Shown: in pieces, positions 7,918 to 16,866 of the stretch
Numbering within the stretch: position 1 is the stretch's first letter
Layout: each line of letters opens with the position of its first letter
DNA from: Janthinobacterium sp. PC23-8
Lineage (GTDB): Bacteria > Pseudomonadota > Gammaproteobacteria > Burkholderiales > Burkholderiaceae_D
DNA length: 64,000 nt
Assembly: GCF_002250505.1 (NCBI RefSeq)
Contig: NZ_NJGY01000001.1
Location: forward strand, 248,001-312,000
Direction of reading: 5' to 3'
The notes under the pieces: model-generated
What the model saw: only the letters and a program-made list of their open reading frames with translations
What the model was told of the DNA's origin: nothing
Databases searched by the model: none
Translations under genes and position numbers: made by a program

Positions 7918-9228
7918 ATGAACCAATACCTTGCCGCCTTGTCGCTGGTTTGCGCCAGCCTCGCTCCATCGGTGGCGCAGGCCGCCGATTTTTACGTGGC
8001 GCCGCAAGGCGACGACCAGGCCGCCGGCAATCAGGCGGCGCCCTGGGCCACGCTGATGCATGCGCAGTCGCAGGCGCGCCCGGGCGACACCGTGTATTTT
8101 CGTGGCGGCCGCTACGCCATCACGGCCGGCGTCAACACGTGCGCCAGCCGTACTGCGGTGGTCGACGCCATCCTGATCGACAAGAGCGGCAGTGCCGGCC
8201 GGCCGATACGCTACTGGGCGTATCCGGGCGAAAAGCCCGTATTCGACTTCAGCGCCATGAAAGACGATTGCCGGGTCAAGGGTTTGACCGTCAAGGCCAG
8301 CTGGGTACACCTGAAGGGGCTGGAAATCACGGGCGCGCCGCAGCAGCCGCAAAATCGCCTCAATCACGAATCATGGGGCGTGTGGATCAACGGCAGCCAC
8401 GACAGGTTCGAGCAGCTCGACCTGCATCACAATATGGGACCGGGCCTGTTCATCCAGAACGGCAGCCATAACCTGGTGCTCAACAGCGACTCGCACCACA
8501 ACTATGACCCGTACACCTCGAATGGGGCCGGACAAAGCGCCGACGGCTTCGGCGCCCATGTGAAGGCGAACCAGCCGGGCAATGTGTTTCGCGGCTGCCG
8601 CGCCTGGGCCAACAGCGATGACGGCTTCGACCTGATCAACGCCTATTCGCCCGTCACCATCGAATCGTCCTGGGCCTGGCGGCAAGGCTATCTGCCCGGC
8701 ACCACCACGCCGCTGGCGGCCGGCAATGGCAACGGCATCAAGGCCGGCGGCTATGGCGGCGTGTATGTGCCGAACGGCGTCAAGCACACGGTGCGCTTTT
8801 CGGTGGCTTTTCTGAACAAGGCGGCAGGCTTCTATGCCAACCACCATCCGCTGGCGATCGACTTCTTTAACAATACTGCGTTTGGCAACGGCAGCAACTT
8901 CGACATGCTCGGCATCGCGCCCGACGGCTCCAGCATCAGTGCCGGCAATCTGCGCAACAACCTCGCCTACAAGGGCCGCCTGATCGTCCATGCCGATGGC
9001 CTGGACATGGCGCACAATTCATGGACCTTGCCGGCGCCGGTGAGCGACAGCGATTTCGACGACATCTCCGCCACCGGCTGGGATGCGCCGCGCCAGGCCG
9101 ACGGCAGCCTGCCGCTGCTGCGCAGCTATCACTTGCGCAGCAGCAGTGCCTTGATCGGCCAGGGCGTCGATGTCGGCCTGCCATTCAAGGGCACGGCGCC
9201 GGATCTGGGAGCGTTCAGCGCACCGTGA
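7918..9228 (+). CDS. Secreted right-handed beta-helix protein, pectate lyase (PL9-like)
   Basis: Secreted protein of 436 residues with a signal peptide (MNQYLAALSLVCASLAPSVA, cleaved near AQAAD). The start of the mature part, DFYVAPQGDDQAAGNQAAPW, with DTVYFRGGRY, is typical of secreted parallel beta-helix polysaccharide lyases and related DUF1565-like proteins. Repeated Asn/His-rich turns (WINGSHDRFEQLDLHHN, VLNSDSHHNYD, AWANSDDGFDLINAYSP) are typical of the helix ladder. The last motif resembles the calcium and catalytic region of family PL9 pectate lyases. Likely cleaves acidic polysaccharide such as pectin outside the cell, but substrate specificity cannot be read from sequence. Its 3' end overlaps the convergent PHP lipoprotein gene by 14 bases. 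Confidence 0.78.
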   Translation: MNQYLAALSLVCASLAPSVAQAADFYVAPQGDDQAAGNQAAPWATLMHAQSQARPGDTVYFRGGRYAITAGVNTCASRTAVVDAILIDKSGSAGRPIRYWAYPGEKPVFDFSAMKDDCRVKGLTVKASWVHLKGLEITGAPQQPQNRLNHESWGVWINGSHDRFEQLDLHHNMGPGLFIQNGSHNLVLNSDSHHNYDPYTSNGAGQSADGFGAHVKANQPGNVFRGCRAWANSDDGFDLINAYSPVTIESSWAWRQGYLPGTTTPLAAGNGNGIKAGGYGGVYVPNGVKHTVRFSVAFLNKAAGFYANHHPLAIDFFNNTAFGNGSNFDMLGIAPDGSSISAGNLRNNLAYKGRLIVHADGLDMAHNSWTLPAPVSDSDFDDISATGWDAPRQADGSLPLLRSYHLRSSSALIGQGVDVGLPFKGTAPDLGAFSAP

Positions 9229-10843
9229 CGAACACCGGATTCGAATAGAACCACAGGCTGCGGTAGTTGCGGTCGTTGATGTCGTTGAAGCGCTGGGTAT
9301 TGTCGGCGCCGGCGGTGCGCTGGTCGGCCAGCGGTTCGCCGCCCTGGGTCAGGCCGGCCACGTCCAGTCCCAGGTTGGTGCCGCGCAGGCGGTAGTACTG
9401 GTTTTTTGAAGCGACGGTGTCATAGCTGATGGTGTAATAGCCGTCCGTGCCCAGCTTCCAGTCGGCGCTGGTGAAGCGCTTGACCACGCGGGTCGAGACG
9501 TTGGTCGCCACCGCATACGCCTTTGTACCCTGCGCGGCCTTGGCGCCCACATCGCCGGCAATCAGGTCGATATGGTCGACCACCGGCTTGACGCTGGCCG
9601 TCATGCCGCTGTCGACCGGCTTTTCGTAGTTGTTTTTCGCCGGACTTTTGAACCTGATGGTAATGGTCACCTTCTCGCCACTGACCACCTGGAGCTCGCC
9701 GCCCATTTCCTTGCGTTCCTTGCTGCCTGCCAGGTTGAAGTCGAGCGCGTTGATCAGGTCACCATAGACCGAAAACATCTTGCCCGAACGCAGGCCCTGC
9801 AGCAGGTCTTTCGCGTTGGCGGCACCGGTGGCGCTGTTGAACACATAGTTTTTTGCGTACTCGCCCGGGAAATAGCCGCTGCTGTTGTTGCCGACGATCT
9901 TGAAGTGGGTGTCGGAATCGGTCAGGTTCCATACCCGGCGTCCTTCGCCCAGCAAGGCGTCCCATATGCCGCCCACCCTGGCCACCACATAGTCGACGCC
10001 GCCATAGGCGCGCAGCGGTGCGTTCTCCGGCGTGTAAGCGGCAGTATAGCCGCCACGGTCCGGCTCCATCTGGTTGCCAACCATGCCTTCGATGGCGAAC
10101 ACGATGTTCGGCGCGATGTCGTTGAAGCGGCGGAAGTCTTCCACCGTGTAGCTGCCCTTGTTGCGCGACGGGTGGTTGATCACCGCATAGCTGGTGTTCG
10201 GGTAATTGTCCTTGAGCCAGCTGATGGCCTTGAGCGCATCGTCGCCGGTCTTGTTGTAGCGCGTCTCGCCATATTTGGCCTTCCAGGCCGCGATATCGGC
10301 GCTGTCGAACATGGTGGCGTCGCGCGTGGTAAACAGATATTCGAATTCGCGCACGCCACGGGTGCTGACGGCCAGCTTGTCGGCGCCGTCGAAGATGCCG
10401 ATGCCGATATGGTCATGGGTCGGCATATCCCATTCGAAGCCCGAGAAAATCAGCTTGTCGGCGTAGACGGCGCCCGGCGCCTGCAGCGCGTTCAGGCGCG
10501 GCAGTTCGTAGCGTTCGACGCCGGTCGCCATCGGTATCGGCGCAGCCAGCAGATTGCCCTTGTCGTCGCGGGTCGACACGCGCAGGTGATTGGAGACAGC
10601 CATCCAGTCCAGCCCGAACGTCGTGAATGCCTTGCCCAGCACCTTGTCCAGGGTCTGGCTGACATCGGCGTCGGCCGACTGCGCGGTATGGGTATGCAGG
10701 TCGCCGGCGATCCAGCGGCCTTGGGGGACAGGCGGGACGACAAAGGTATCGTCGCCGCCGCAGGCAACGGCAACGATGCCGATGGCAATCGCGGCAGGGA
10801 TCATCAGGTAGCGCGGGGACAGGCGTGGGTAAAGCGGCATCAT
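9215..10843 (-). CDS. PHP-domain (CehA/McbA-like) lipoprotein phosphoesterase
   Basis: Protein of 542 residues. The N-terminus has a hydrophobic segment ending in a lipobox-like AVACGG, so it is probably a lipoprotein. A PHP-type metal site begins with AGDLHTHTAQSADA and continues with DWMAVSNH, FSGFEWDM, AVINHPSR and LTDSDTHF. This spacing of His and Asp residues is that of the CehA/McbA metallohydrolase group of the PHP superfamily, which act on phosphate or carbamate esters. The start was set at the first of two adjacent ATGs (10843/10840), since the longer frame has no ribosome site or signal-like start. Actual substrate unknown. Confidence 0.72.
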   Translation of the reverse strand: MMPLYPRLSPRYLMIPAAIAIGIVAVACGGDDTFVVPPVPQGRWIAGDLHTHTAQSADADVSQTLDKVLGKAFTTFGLDWMAVSNHLRVSTRDDKGNLLAAPIPMATGVERYELPRLNALQAPGAVYADKLIFSGFEWDMPTHDHIGIGIFDGADKLAVSTRGVREFEYLFTTRDATMFDSADIAAWKAKYGETRYNKTGDDALKAISWLKDNYPNTSYAVINHPSRNKGSYTVEDFRRFNDIAPNIVFAIEGMVGNQMEPDRGGYTAAYTPENAPLRAYGGVDYVVARVGGIWDALLGEGRRVWNLTDSDTHFKIVGNNSSGYFPGEYAKNYVFNSATGAANAKDLLQGLRSGKMFSVYGDLINALDFNLAGSKERKEMGGELQVVSGEKVTITIRFKSPAKNNYEKPVDSGMTASVKPVVDHIDLIAGDVGAKAAQGTKAYAVATNVSTRVVKRFTSADWKLGTDGYYTISYDTVASKNQYYRLRGTNLGLDVAGLTQGGEPLADQRTAGADNTQRFNDINDRNYRSLWFYSNPVFVTVR

Positions 10844-10949
10844 GTTTTCCAAGGGGTGGGTTGAGAGTGCCGGCACGATAGCACCTTCCTGTTACCGTCT
10901 GATGACGACCGATGGTGACCACCTGCGGGCCAGATTCGGCACCATTTTA

Positions 10950-11001
10950 GTGCGCCGCACCATTTCGCTATGCGAACGAATGTTCCAAAAAACGATTGAC
11001 A
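10950..11001 (+). promoter_or_regulatory. Candidate IclR operators and -35 box upstream of the catabolic operon
   Basis: Between the divergent lipoprotein gene and the IclR gene are two short perfect inverted repeats: gtgcg-c-cgcac (10950-10960) and ttcgc-tat-gcgaa (10964-10976). A consensus -35 box ttgaca lies at 10996-11001. The matching -10 is weak (caaact at 11019-11024, 17-base spacing). IclR-family proteins bind short palindromes of this kind, so autoregulation is likely. The boundaries are inferred. Confidence 0.5.
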
Positions 11002-11045
11002 CGGTGTAGCCGGCTAGGCAAACTGGTCTGCAGGAGCGAGTCAAA

Positions 11046-11882
11046 ATGAACGCCAAGATGAAAAACCTGCAGCCAGCAAGCGATCCCGACATCGTCGTGT
11101 TCAGCGACGAGGACGAGGGCAAGGACCGCCAGTTCGTCAACGCGCTGGCGCGTGGCCTGGAAGTGCTGCGCTGCTTTCGTCCCGGCGAAATCCACCTGTC
11201 GAACGCCGACATGGCCAGGCGCACGGCGATCCCGAAACCGACCATCTCGCGCCTGACCTATACGCTGACGAAACTGGGCTACCTCAATTATTCCGAGCAG
11301 TTGGGCAAGTACCAGCTGGGCGCCGGCGTGCTGGCGCTGGGCTACCGCATGCTGTCGAACCTGGACGTGCGCAAGATGGCGCGCCCGCTGATGGAAGAAC
11401 TGGCCGAGCATGCGCAGGCGTCGGTGTCGATGGGCACGCGCGACCGTCTCAGCATGGTGTATGTGGAAACCTGCCGCAGCAGCGCCAATGTCACCTTGCG
11501 CCTGGACGTCGGTTCGCGCATCCCCCTGATGACGACGGCCATGGGCAAGGCCCTGCTGTGCATCCTGCCGCAGTCCGAACGCGACTACCTGATGGACCAT
11601 GCGCGCACGCACGACACCGAACGCTGGCCGCGCATCCGCGCCGGCGTCGAACAGGGCTTCAGGGATTACCAGGACCGCGGTTTTTGCATCTCGGCCGGCG
11701 AATGGCAGAACGATATCCACGCCGTGGGCGTGCCCATGCCGGGTGCGGACGGCGGGCAGGTAATGGCCTTCAATTGCGGTGGCCCCGCCTTTTTGCTGTC
11801 GCGCGAGCAGCTCGAATCGGACCTGGGCCCGCGCCTGGTGGCGCTGGTGAAAACAATCGAATCCAATCTGGGCCGCAGCTGA
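11046..11882 (+). CDS. IclR family transcriptional regulator
   Basis: Regulator of 278 residues with an acidic N-terminal extension of about 30 residues, a winged helix-turn-helix (about 35-95: LSNADMARRTAIPKPTISRL, LGYLNYSEQLGKYQLGAG) and a C-terminal GAF-like effector domain (VSMGTRDRLSMVYVETCR, IPLMTTAMGKALLC, GFCISAGEWQNDIHAVGVPM). Such proteins sense small carboxylic acids or aromatic compounds and control adjacent catabolic genes. It is followed after 41 bases by an acyl-CoA dehydrogenase gene and then the CoA ligase and ABC importer, all in the same direction, so it is probably the local regulator. Palindromes upstream of its own promoter fit autoregulation. Confidence 0.93.
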   Translation: MNAKMKNLQPASDPDIVVFSDEDEGKDRQFVNALARGLEVLRCFRPGEIHLSNADMARRTAIPKPTISRLTYTLTKLGYLNYSEQLGKYQLGAGVLALGYRMLSNLDVRKMARPLMEELAEHAQASVSMGTRDRLSMVYVETCRSSANVTLRLDVGSRIPLMTTAMGKALLCILPQSERDYLMDHARTHDTERWPRIRAGVEQGFRDYQDRGFCISAGEWQNDIHAVGVPMPGADGGQVMAFNCGGPAFLLSREQLESDLGPRLVALVKTIESNLGRS

Positions 11883-11923
11883 TTTCCACGCCCTGCGCCC
11901 GCTATTCAACCTCGAAGGACACC

Positions 11924-13078
11924 ATGATACGCGACGAAGAAACCCTCAATATCTTGCTCGACAGCATCAGCCGCTTCGTGCGCGAAGTGCTGGTGCCGAA
12001 CGAAAACCTGGTGGCCGAAACCGATACCATCCCGCCGGCCATCGTGGCGCAGATGCGCGAACTGGGCCTGTTCGGCCTGTCGATCCCCGAAGCCTACGGC
12101 GGCCTGCAACTGAGCATGGAAGAGGAAGTGCGCGTCGCCTTTGAAATCGCCCACACCTCGCCTGCCTTCCGCTCGCTGATCGGCACCAACAACGGCATCG
12201 GTTCGCAGGGCATCGTGATCGACGGCACGGAAGAACAGAAACAATATTATCTGCCCAAGCTGGCGGCCGGCGAGATCATCGGCTCGTTCGCGCTGACGGA
12301 AGCGGGCTCCGGTTCCGATGCGGCCTCGCTGCGCACCAGCGCCGTGCGCGATGGCGACTTTTACATCCTCAACGGCAGCAAGCGCTATATTACCAATGCG
12401 CCCGAGGCCAGCATCTTCACCGTGATGGCGCGCACCGACCCGGCCAAACGTGGTGCCTCGGCGATTTCCGCGTTTATCGTGGAAAAGGATACGCCGGGCC
12501 TGTCCCTGGGCAAGATCGACAGGAAGATGGGCCAGCAAGGCGCGCATACCTGCGACGTGATCTTTGACAACTGCCGCGTGCCGGCGGCCAACATTATCGG
12601 CGGCAAGGAAGGCGTGGGCTTCAAGACGGCCATGAAGGTGCTCGACAAGGGCCGTTTGCATATCGCCGCCGTCTGCGTGGGCGCGGCCGAACGCATGCTG
12701 GCCGACGCCCTGGCCTATGCGATGCAGCGCCAGCAGTTCGGCCAGCCGATCGCCGAATTTCAATTGATCCAGGCCATGCTGGCCGACAGCAAGGCGGAAA
12801 TTTATGCAGCGCGCAGCATGGTGCTGGACGCGGCGCGCCGGCGCGACAACAAGCAGGATATTTCGACGGAGGCGTCGTGCTGCAAGCTGTTCGCCTCCGA
12901 AATGTGTGGCCGGGTGGCCGACCGCTCGGTGCAGATCCACGGCGGCGCCGGCTATATTTCCGAATACGCGGCCGAGCGCTTCTACCGCGACGTGCGCCTG
13001 TTCCGCATCTACGAGGGCACGACGCAGATCCAGCAGATCGTTATCGCCCGCAACATGATCAAGGCAGCACAAAAGTGA
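11924..13078 (+). CDS. Acyl-CoA dehydrogenase
   Basis: FAD-dependent dehydrogenase of 384 residues that introduces an alpha,beta double bond into an acyl-CoA and passes electrons to ETF. Family signatures are present: FALTEAGSGSDAASLRTSA (FAD/substrate region), MGQQGAHTCDVIFDNCRVP, and near the C-terminus QIHGGAGYISEYAAERFYRD and RIYEGTTQIQQIVIARNM. The Glu of YEGTTQ is the usual catalytic base of the medium/short-chain group. The start at ATG 11924 follows GAAGGACACC. The longest open frame extends far upstream through the IclR gene in another frame and is not real. Its stop overlaps a possible GTG of the following ligase gene, so the two are tightly coupled. Confidence 0.93.
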   Translation: MIRDEETLNILLDSISRFVREVLVPNENLVAETDTIPPAIVAQMRELGLFGLSIPEAYGGLQLSMEEEVRVAFEIAHTSPAFRSLIGTNNGIGSQGIVIDGTEEQKQYYLPKLAAGEIIGSFALTEAGSGSDAASLRTSAVRDGDFYILNGSKRYITNAPEASIFTVMARTDPAKRGASAISAFIVEKDTPGLSLGKIDRKMGQQGAHTCDVIFDNCRVPAANIIGGKEGVGFKTAMKVLDKGRLHIAAVCVGAAERMLADALAYAMQRQQFGQPIAEFQLIQAMLADSKAEIYAARSMVLDAARRRDNKQDISTEASCCKLFASEMCGRVADRSVQIHGGAGYISEYAAERFYRDVRLFRIYEGTTQIQQIVIARNMIKAAQK

Positions 13079-13089
13079 AGGACGCCGCG

Positions 13090-14646
13090 ATGGAGGATAT
13101 CCCCGCCCTGCTGGCCAGCTTGCCGGCGCGCCTGTCGGACATCCCCGAGCGCTGGGCCGCAGACACCCCCGACGCACCGGCGCTGCACGAAGGCCCGCGC
13201 CACTGGAGCTACGCCCAGCTGCGGCACAGCGTCGAGGATGCCGCGCGGCGGCTGCGCGAGCTCGATGTGCGTGCCGGCGACCGACTGGTGGTGGTCGGCG
13301 AAAACTGCGCGCTGCAGGTGGCCCTGATTTTCGCCGCCGCCCGCATCGACGCCTGGATCGTCAATGTCAATGCGCGCCTGTCGGCGCGCGAGATCGATAC
13401 CATCGTTGCCCATTCGACGGCGCGGCGGGTGCTGTACCTGCACCACGCATCGCAGGAAACGGCGGCCCATGCGCAGCGCGTGGACAGCATCGCGGTGGCC
13501 ATCGACGGCATGGGCGAACTGCTGGCCGGCCCCCTGAACCAGGAAGCGGTGGCCGAAGCGACGCAAGCGGACAATGAACAGGTGGCCGCACTGATCTACA
13601 CCACCGGCACCACCGGCCACCCCAAGGGCGTGATGCTGACGCACCGCAACCTGCTGTTCATCGCCGCCGTTTCGAGCAAACTGCGCGGACTGACGCAGCT
13701 TGACCGCGCCTATGGCGTGCTGCCGATCTCGCATGTGTATGGCCTGGCCTCGGTGGCGCTCGGCACCCTGTATGCGGGCGCTGCACTGTTGCTGGTGCCG
13801 CGCTTTTCCGTCGAGGGCCTGCTGTCGGCCTTGACGCAAGACGGCATCACCATCGTGCAGGGCGTGCCGGCCATGTACGCCAAGCTGCTGCAAACCCTGG
13901 GCGGCGCGGCCACGCCGCTGGCGACGCGCTTGCGCTTTGCCTATGCGGGCGGCTCGCCGCTGGCGCCGTCGCTCAAACACGACGTCGAGCTGCTGCTCGG
14001 CACCGCGCTGCATAATGGCTACGGCATGACGGAAAGCTCGCCCACCATCAGCCAGACGCGCCTCGATTCGCCGCGCCACGACGACTCGGTCGGCGCGCCC
14101 ATTCCCGGCGTGGAAACGCGCATCGTCGACGCCGAAGGCAGCGACGTGGCGGCCGGAGCGCCTGGCGAACTGTGGATACGCGGGCCAAACGTGATGGCCG
14201 GTTATTACAAGGAGCCGGAAATGACGGCCGCCACCATGCGCGACGGCGGCTGGCTCAATACGGGCGACATGGCGCGCCAGGGCGACGATGGCGCGCTGTT
14301 CATCGTCGGGCGCACCAAGGAACTGATCATCCGTTCCGGCTTCAATGTCTATCCGCTGGAAGTGGAGACGGCCTTGAACGCCCACCCGTCCGTGATCCAG
14401 TCAGCGGTGGTTGGCTGCGGCACGGCCGATGGCAATGAAGATGTGGTGGCCTACGTGGAACTCGATCCACGCCAGCCGGCCACCCTGGAAGCCTTGCAGG
14501 CTCACCTGGCGCAGACCTTGTCGCCGTACAAATGCCCGTCCGCCATTATCGTGATGGAAGCGCTACCGGCGGCGGCCACCGGCAAGATCCTGAAAGGACG
14601 GCTGCGGCAGATGGCGCAGCAGCGGCAGGAGCAGCAGCAGCAATGA
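13090..14646 (+). CDS. Acyl/aryl-CoA ligase (AMP-dependent synthetase)
   Basis: Adenylate-forming enzyme of 518 residues that activates a carboxylic acid with ATP and CoA. Motifs include the P-loop IYTTGTTGHPKGVMLTH, the A5 motif HNGYGMTESSPT, the A7/A8 region WLNTGDMARQGDDGALFIVG and RTKELIIRSGFNVYPLEVE, and the catalytic Lys in AAATGKILKGRLRQ. The start is ATG 13090, with AAGGA at 13078-13082 placed 7 bases before it. A GTG at 13075 overlapping the previous stop is the alternative. The tail is glutamine-rich (cag repeats). Neighbouring acyl-CoA dehydrogenase and importer genes imply uptake, activation and beta-oxidation-like breakdown of one acid, which cannot be named from sequence. Confidence 0.9.
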   Translation: MEDIPALLASLPARLSDIPERWAADTPDAPALHEGPRHWSYAQLRHSVEDAARRLRELDVRAGDRLVVVGENCALQVALIFAAARIDAWIVNVNARLSAREIDTIVAHSTARRVLYLHHASQETAAHAQRVDSIAVAIDGMGELLAGPLNQEAVAEATQADNEQVAALIYTTGTTGHPKGVMLTHRNLLFIAAVSSKLRGLTQLDRAYGVLPISHVYGLASVALGTLYAGAALLLVPRFSVEGLLSALTQDGITIVQGVPAMYAKLLQTLGGAATPLATRLRFAYAGGSPLAPSLKHDVELLLGTALHNGYGMTESSPTISQTRLDSPRHDDSVGAPIPGVETRIVDAEGSDVAAGAPGELWIRGPNVMAGYYKEPEMTAATMRDGGWLNTGDMARQGDDGALFIVGRTKELIIRSGFNVYPLEVETALNAHPSVIQSAVVGCGTADGNEDVVAYVELDPRQPATLEALQAHLAQTLSPYKCPSAIIVMEALPAAATGKILKGRLRQMAQQRQEQQQQ

Positions 14647-14721
14647 TTTGCACTGAAAGCCAATACGCCCGACAATCAAACACCAGCGGGCAGCTTGAAA
14701 CGCACAACAGAGGAGACAAAC

Positions 14722-15888
14722 ATGAAACGCACACTGACACGCATCGCCCTGGCCACCCTGGTTGCCGGCGCCTGGATGTCCGCCGCCAGCGCCGAGGAAT
14801 TCCTGGTCGGCGCCGAAATCCCCCTGACCGGCAACCTGGCGCGGGTCGGCGCCGGCATGCAGGAAGGCATCATGGTCGCGGCCGAAGTGTTCAACAAGAC
14901 CAACGGCAAGCACACGGTAAAAATCATGACCGTCGACGACGAATCGGCGCCGGCCAAAGCCATCGCTGCGGTGGAAAAACTGGCCAGCCAGGGCGTGGTG
15001 GCCATTACCGGCGGCTACGGCTCGAACAATATCTCGCCCGCCTCGGACACGGCCAACAAGCTGGGCCTGGTGTATATCACCTCGGGCGGCGTTGACGACA
15101 GTCTGGTGACGAGCGGGCGCAAGAATTTTTTCCGCATCAATAACACGGCCGGCTACGAAAAAGCCATGCTGGGCATGCTGCAGGAGGTGGGCGCCAAGTC
15201 GGTCTCCATCGTCTATTCGACCAAGGACGCCACCACCGGCCTGGCGAAGGACGTGGAAAAAGCCTTGTTGGCCAAGGGTGTGAAAGTGACGACCCACTCG
15301 TTCGATCCGGCCATTACCGACTTCAAGCCCATCATCAACAAGATCAAGCTGCAGGACAAATCGGAAGTGCTGGCCATGGTCGGCTATGAAAATGACTACG
15401 TCGGCATCATCCGCGCCGCGCGCGTGTTGAAACCGAAGATCAAGGCAATGGTGGGCGTGTGGTCGCTGGCCACGCCAAAAATGGCGGCCGACTTCCCCGA
15501 CCTGATGCCGAACGTGTTCGGCACGGCGCTCCTGCCCTTCCCGACCGAATTCAAGACGGCCGACGGCAAGGCCTTCAGCGACGCCTACAAGCAGTTGTAC
15601 AAGAAGGAGCCGGATTACCTGGGCCAGTTCGGCTATGTGCAGTCGATGCTGCTGTTCGAAGCGATCGCGCGCGCGGCCGACAAGGGCACGCTCAAGAAAG
15701 GCGGCGTGGCCGAGGAAATGCGCAAGACCGACCGCGAAACCCTGATCGGCCGGGTGCAGTTCGCCGCCAATGGCGACAACCTCAACTTCGTGCACCGCAT
15801 GGCCCAGCACCAGGACAAGAAAGTGGTGATCGTCTGGCCGAAGGAAAACGCCACCGGCAAGCTGGTCTACCCGGCCCTGCCCTGGTAG
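14722..15888 (+). CDS. Periplasmic substrate-binding protein of a branched-chain-amino-acid-type ABC importer
   Basis: Type I solute-binding protein of 388 residues with a signal peptide (MKRTLTRIALATLVAGAWMS, cleaved near SAASA). The mature start EEFLVGAEIPLTGNLARVGA and the segments TVDDESAPAKAIAAVEKLAS and YGSNNISPASDTANKLGLVY are characteristic of the LivJ/LivK (Peripla_BP_6) family. The start was chosen at ATG 14722 because AGGAGA lies just before it and it starts the signal peptide. An upstream in-frame ATG at 14695 adds only nine polar residues. The ligand is not predictable; relatives bind amino acids, amides or aromatic acids. Linked CoA ligase and dehydrogenase genes favour a carboxylic acid. 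Confidence 0.92.
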   Translation: MKRTLTRIALATLVAGAWMSAASAEEFLVGAEIPLTGNLARVGAGMQEGIMVAAEVFNKTNGKHTVKIMTVDDESAPAKAIAAVEKLASQGVVAITGGYGSNNISPASDTANKLGLVYITSGGVDDSLVTSGRKNFFRINNTAGYEKAMLGMLQEVGAKSVSIVYSTKDATTGLAKDVEKALLAKGVKVTTHSFDPAITDFKPIINKIKLQDKSEVLAMVGYENDYVGIIRAARVLKPKIKAMVGVWSLATPKMAADFPDLMPNVFGTALLPFPTEFKTADGKAFSDAYKQLYKKEPDYLGQFGYVQSMLLFEAIARAADKGTLKKGGVAEEMRKTDRETLIGRVQFAANGDNLNFVHRMAQHQDKKVVIVWPKENATGKLVYPALPW

Positions 15889-15904
15889 CGCGCACTGAGT
15901 CTCC

Positions 15905-15927
15905 CGCGCGCCGGTTCCGGGCGCGCG
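15905..15927 (+). terminator. Intercistronic GC hairpin after the binding-protein gene
   Basis: An 8-bp perfect stem (15905-15912 with 15920-15927, arm cgcgcgcc) with a 7-base loop sits in the 105-base gap between the binding protein and its permease. There is no U-run. It probably protects or partly terminates the message so that binding protein exceeds the membrane subunits, as is common in ABC import operons. Confidence 0.5.
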
Positions 15928-15993
15928 CCGATAAACGACAGCCTGGCCATCGCCCCACGAGGGCGACGGCGGGCTGCCTGACGGGATAACGAC

Positions 15994-16866
15994 ATGACAG
16001 AATTAATCCTGCAGGCCCTGTATTCGGGCCTGCTGCAGGGCGGCTCCTACGCCCTGATCGCGCTCGGTCTGGCGCTGGTGTTCGGCACCATGAAGATCAT
16101 CAACCTGGCGCACGGCGAGCTGGTGCTGCTCGCCGCCTATATCGCCTACAGCGTGGAGTCCGGCCTGGGCCTGGGCCCGATGTTCGCCATTCCCATCGCG
16201 CTGGTGATCGTCAGCCTGACCTCGGTCGGCGTCTACTACATCGTCAGCCGCATCAGGAAGGACCGCGAAATCAATTCGCTGATCCTCACCTACGGCATCG
16301 GCGTGATCCTCACCAATTTCATTTTGCTGGTATGGAAGGCCGATATCCGCTCGACCTCGTCGAGCTGGCTGCAGGAGGGCATTGAAATCGGGCCGTTCTT
16401 CAGCATGCGCAGCGAAGTGATTTTCTTCGGCGTCAGCCTGGCGCTGATGGCCGCGCTGTGGCGCTGGCTGTCGACCAGCTGGTATGGCCGCGCCGTGCGC
16501 GCCGTATCGAGCAACCGCGACGCGGCCAAGCTGATGGGCATCGACCCGGGCCGCACCGAAATGGTGTCGTTCCTGGTGGCCGGCATCCTGGCCGCGTTTG
16601 CGGGCGTGGCTTTGTTCAGCTATGGCGTGATCCAGCCGGCCTACGGCGGCGCGCTGACGGTGAAAGCCTTCATCATCACGGTCCTGGCCGGCATCGGCTC
16701 GATCCCGGGCGTGCTGATCGCCGCCGTGCTGCTGGGCGTGGCCGAAGCGCTGACCGTGACCCTGGCCAGTTCGGCGCTGCAGGAATTGTCCGGCATGGTG
16801 CTGTTCCTGCTGGTGCTGTTCATCATGCCGAACGGCCTGTTTGGCGCGGTACGGAGGCGCGGATGA
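15994..16866 (+). CDS. livH: Branched-chain-amino-acid-type ABC permease, LivH-like
   Basis: Inner-membrane permease of 290 residues with about eight hydrophobic segments. The N-terminal GLLQGGSYALIALGLALVFG, followed by MKIINLAHGELVLLAAYIAY, is the LivH signature, and the C-terminal GIGSIPGVLIAAVLLGVAEA belongs to the coupling region. Forms the channel together with the next gene, whose ATG overlaps this stop (ATGA at 16863-16866), so translation is coupled. Substrate unknown; the symbol denotes family only. Confidence 0.92.
   Translation: MTELILQALYSGLLQGGSYALIALGLALVFGTMKIINLAHGELVLLAAYIAYSVESGLGLGPMFAIPIALVIVSLTSVGVYYIVSRIRKDREINSLILTYGIGVILTNFILLVWKADIRSTSSSWLQEGIEIGPFFSMRSEVIFFGVSLALMAALWRWLSTSWYGRAVRAVSSNRDAAKLMGIDPGRTEMVSFLVAGILAAFAGVALFSYGVIQPAYGGALTVKAFIITVLAGIGSIPGVLIAAVLLGVAEALTVTLASSALQELSGMVLFLLVLFIMPNGLFGAVRRRG

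Noticed and set aside
11558..11923. N-terminal extension of the acyl-CoA dehydrogenase
   Set aside because: It reads through iclR in another frame; the family starts at the ATG 11924 region.
16458..16862. N-terminal extension of livM
   Set aside because: The extended frame runs inside livH in another frame and lacks the family N-terminus; ATG 16863 overlaps the livH stop.
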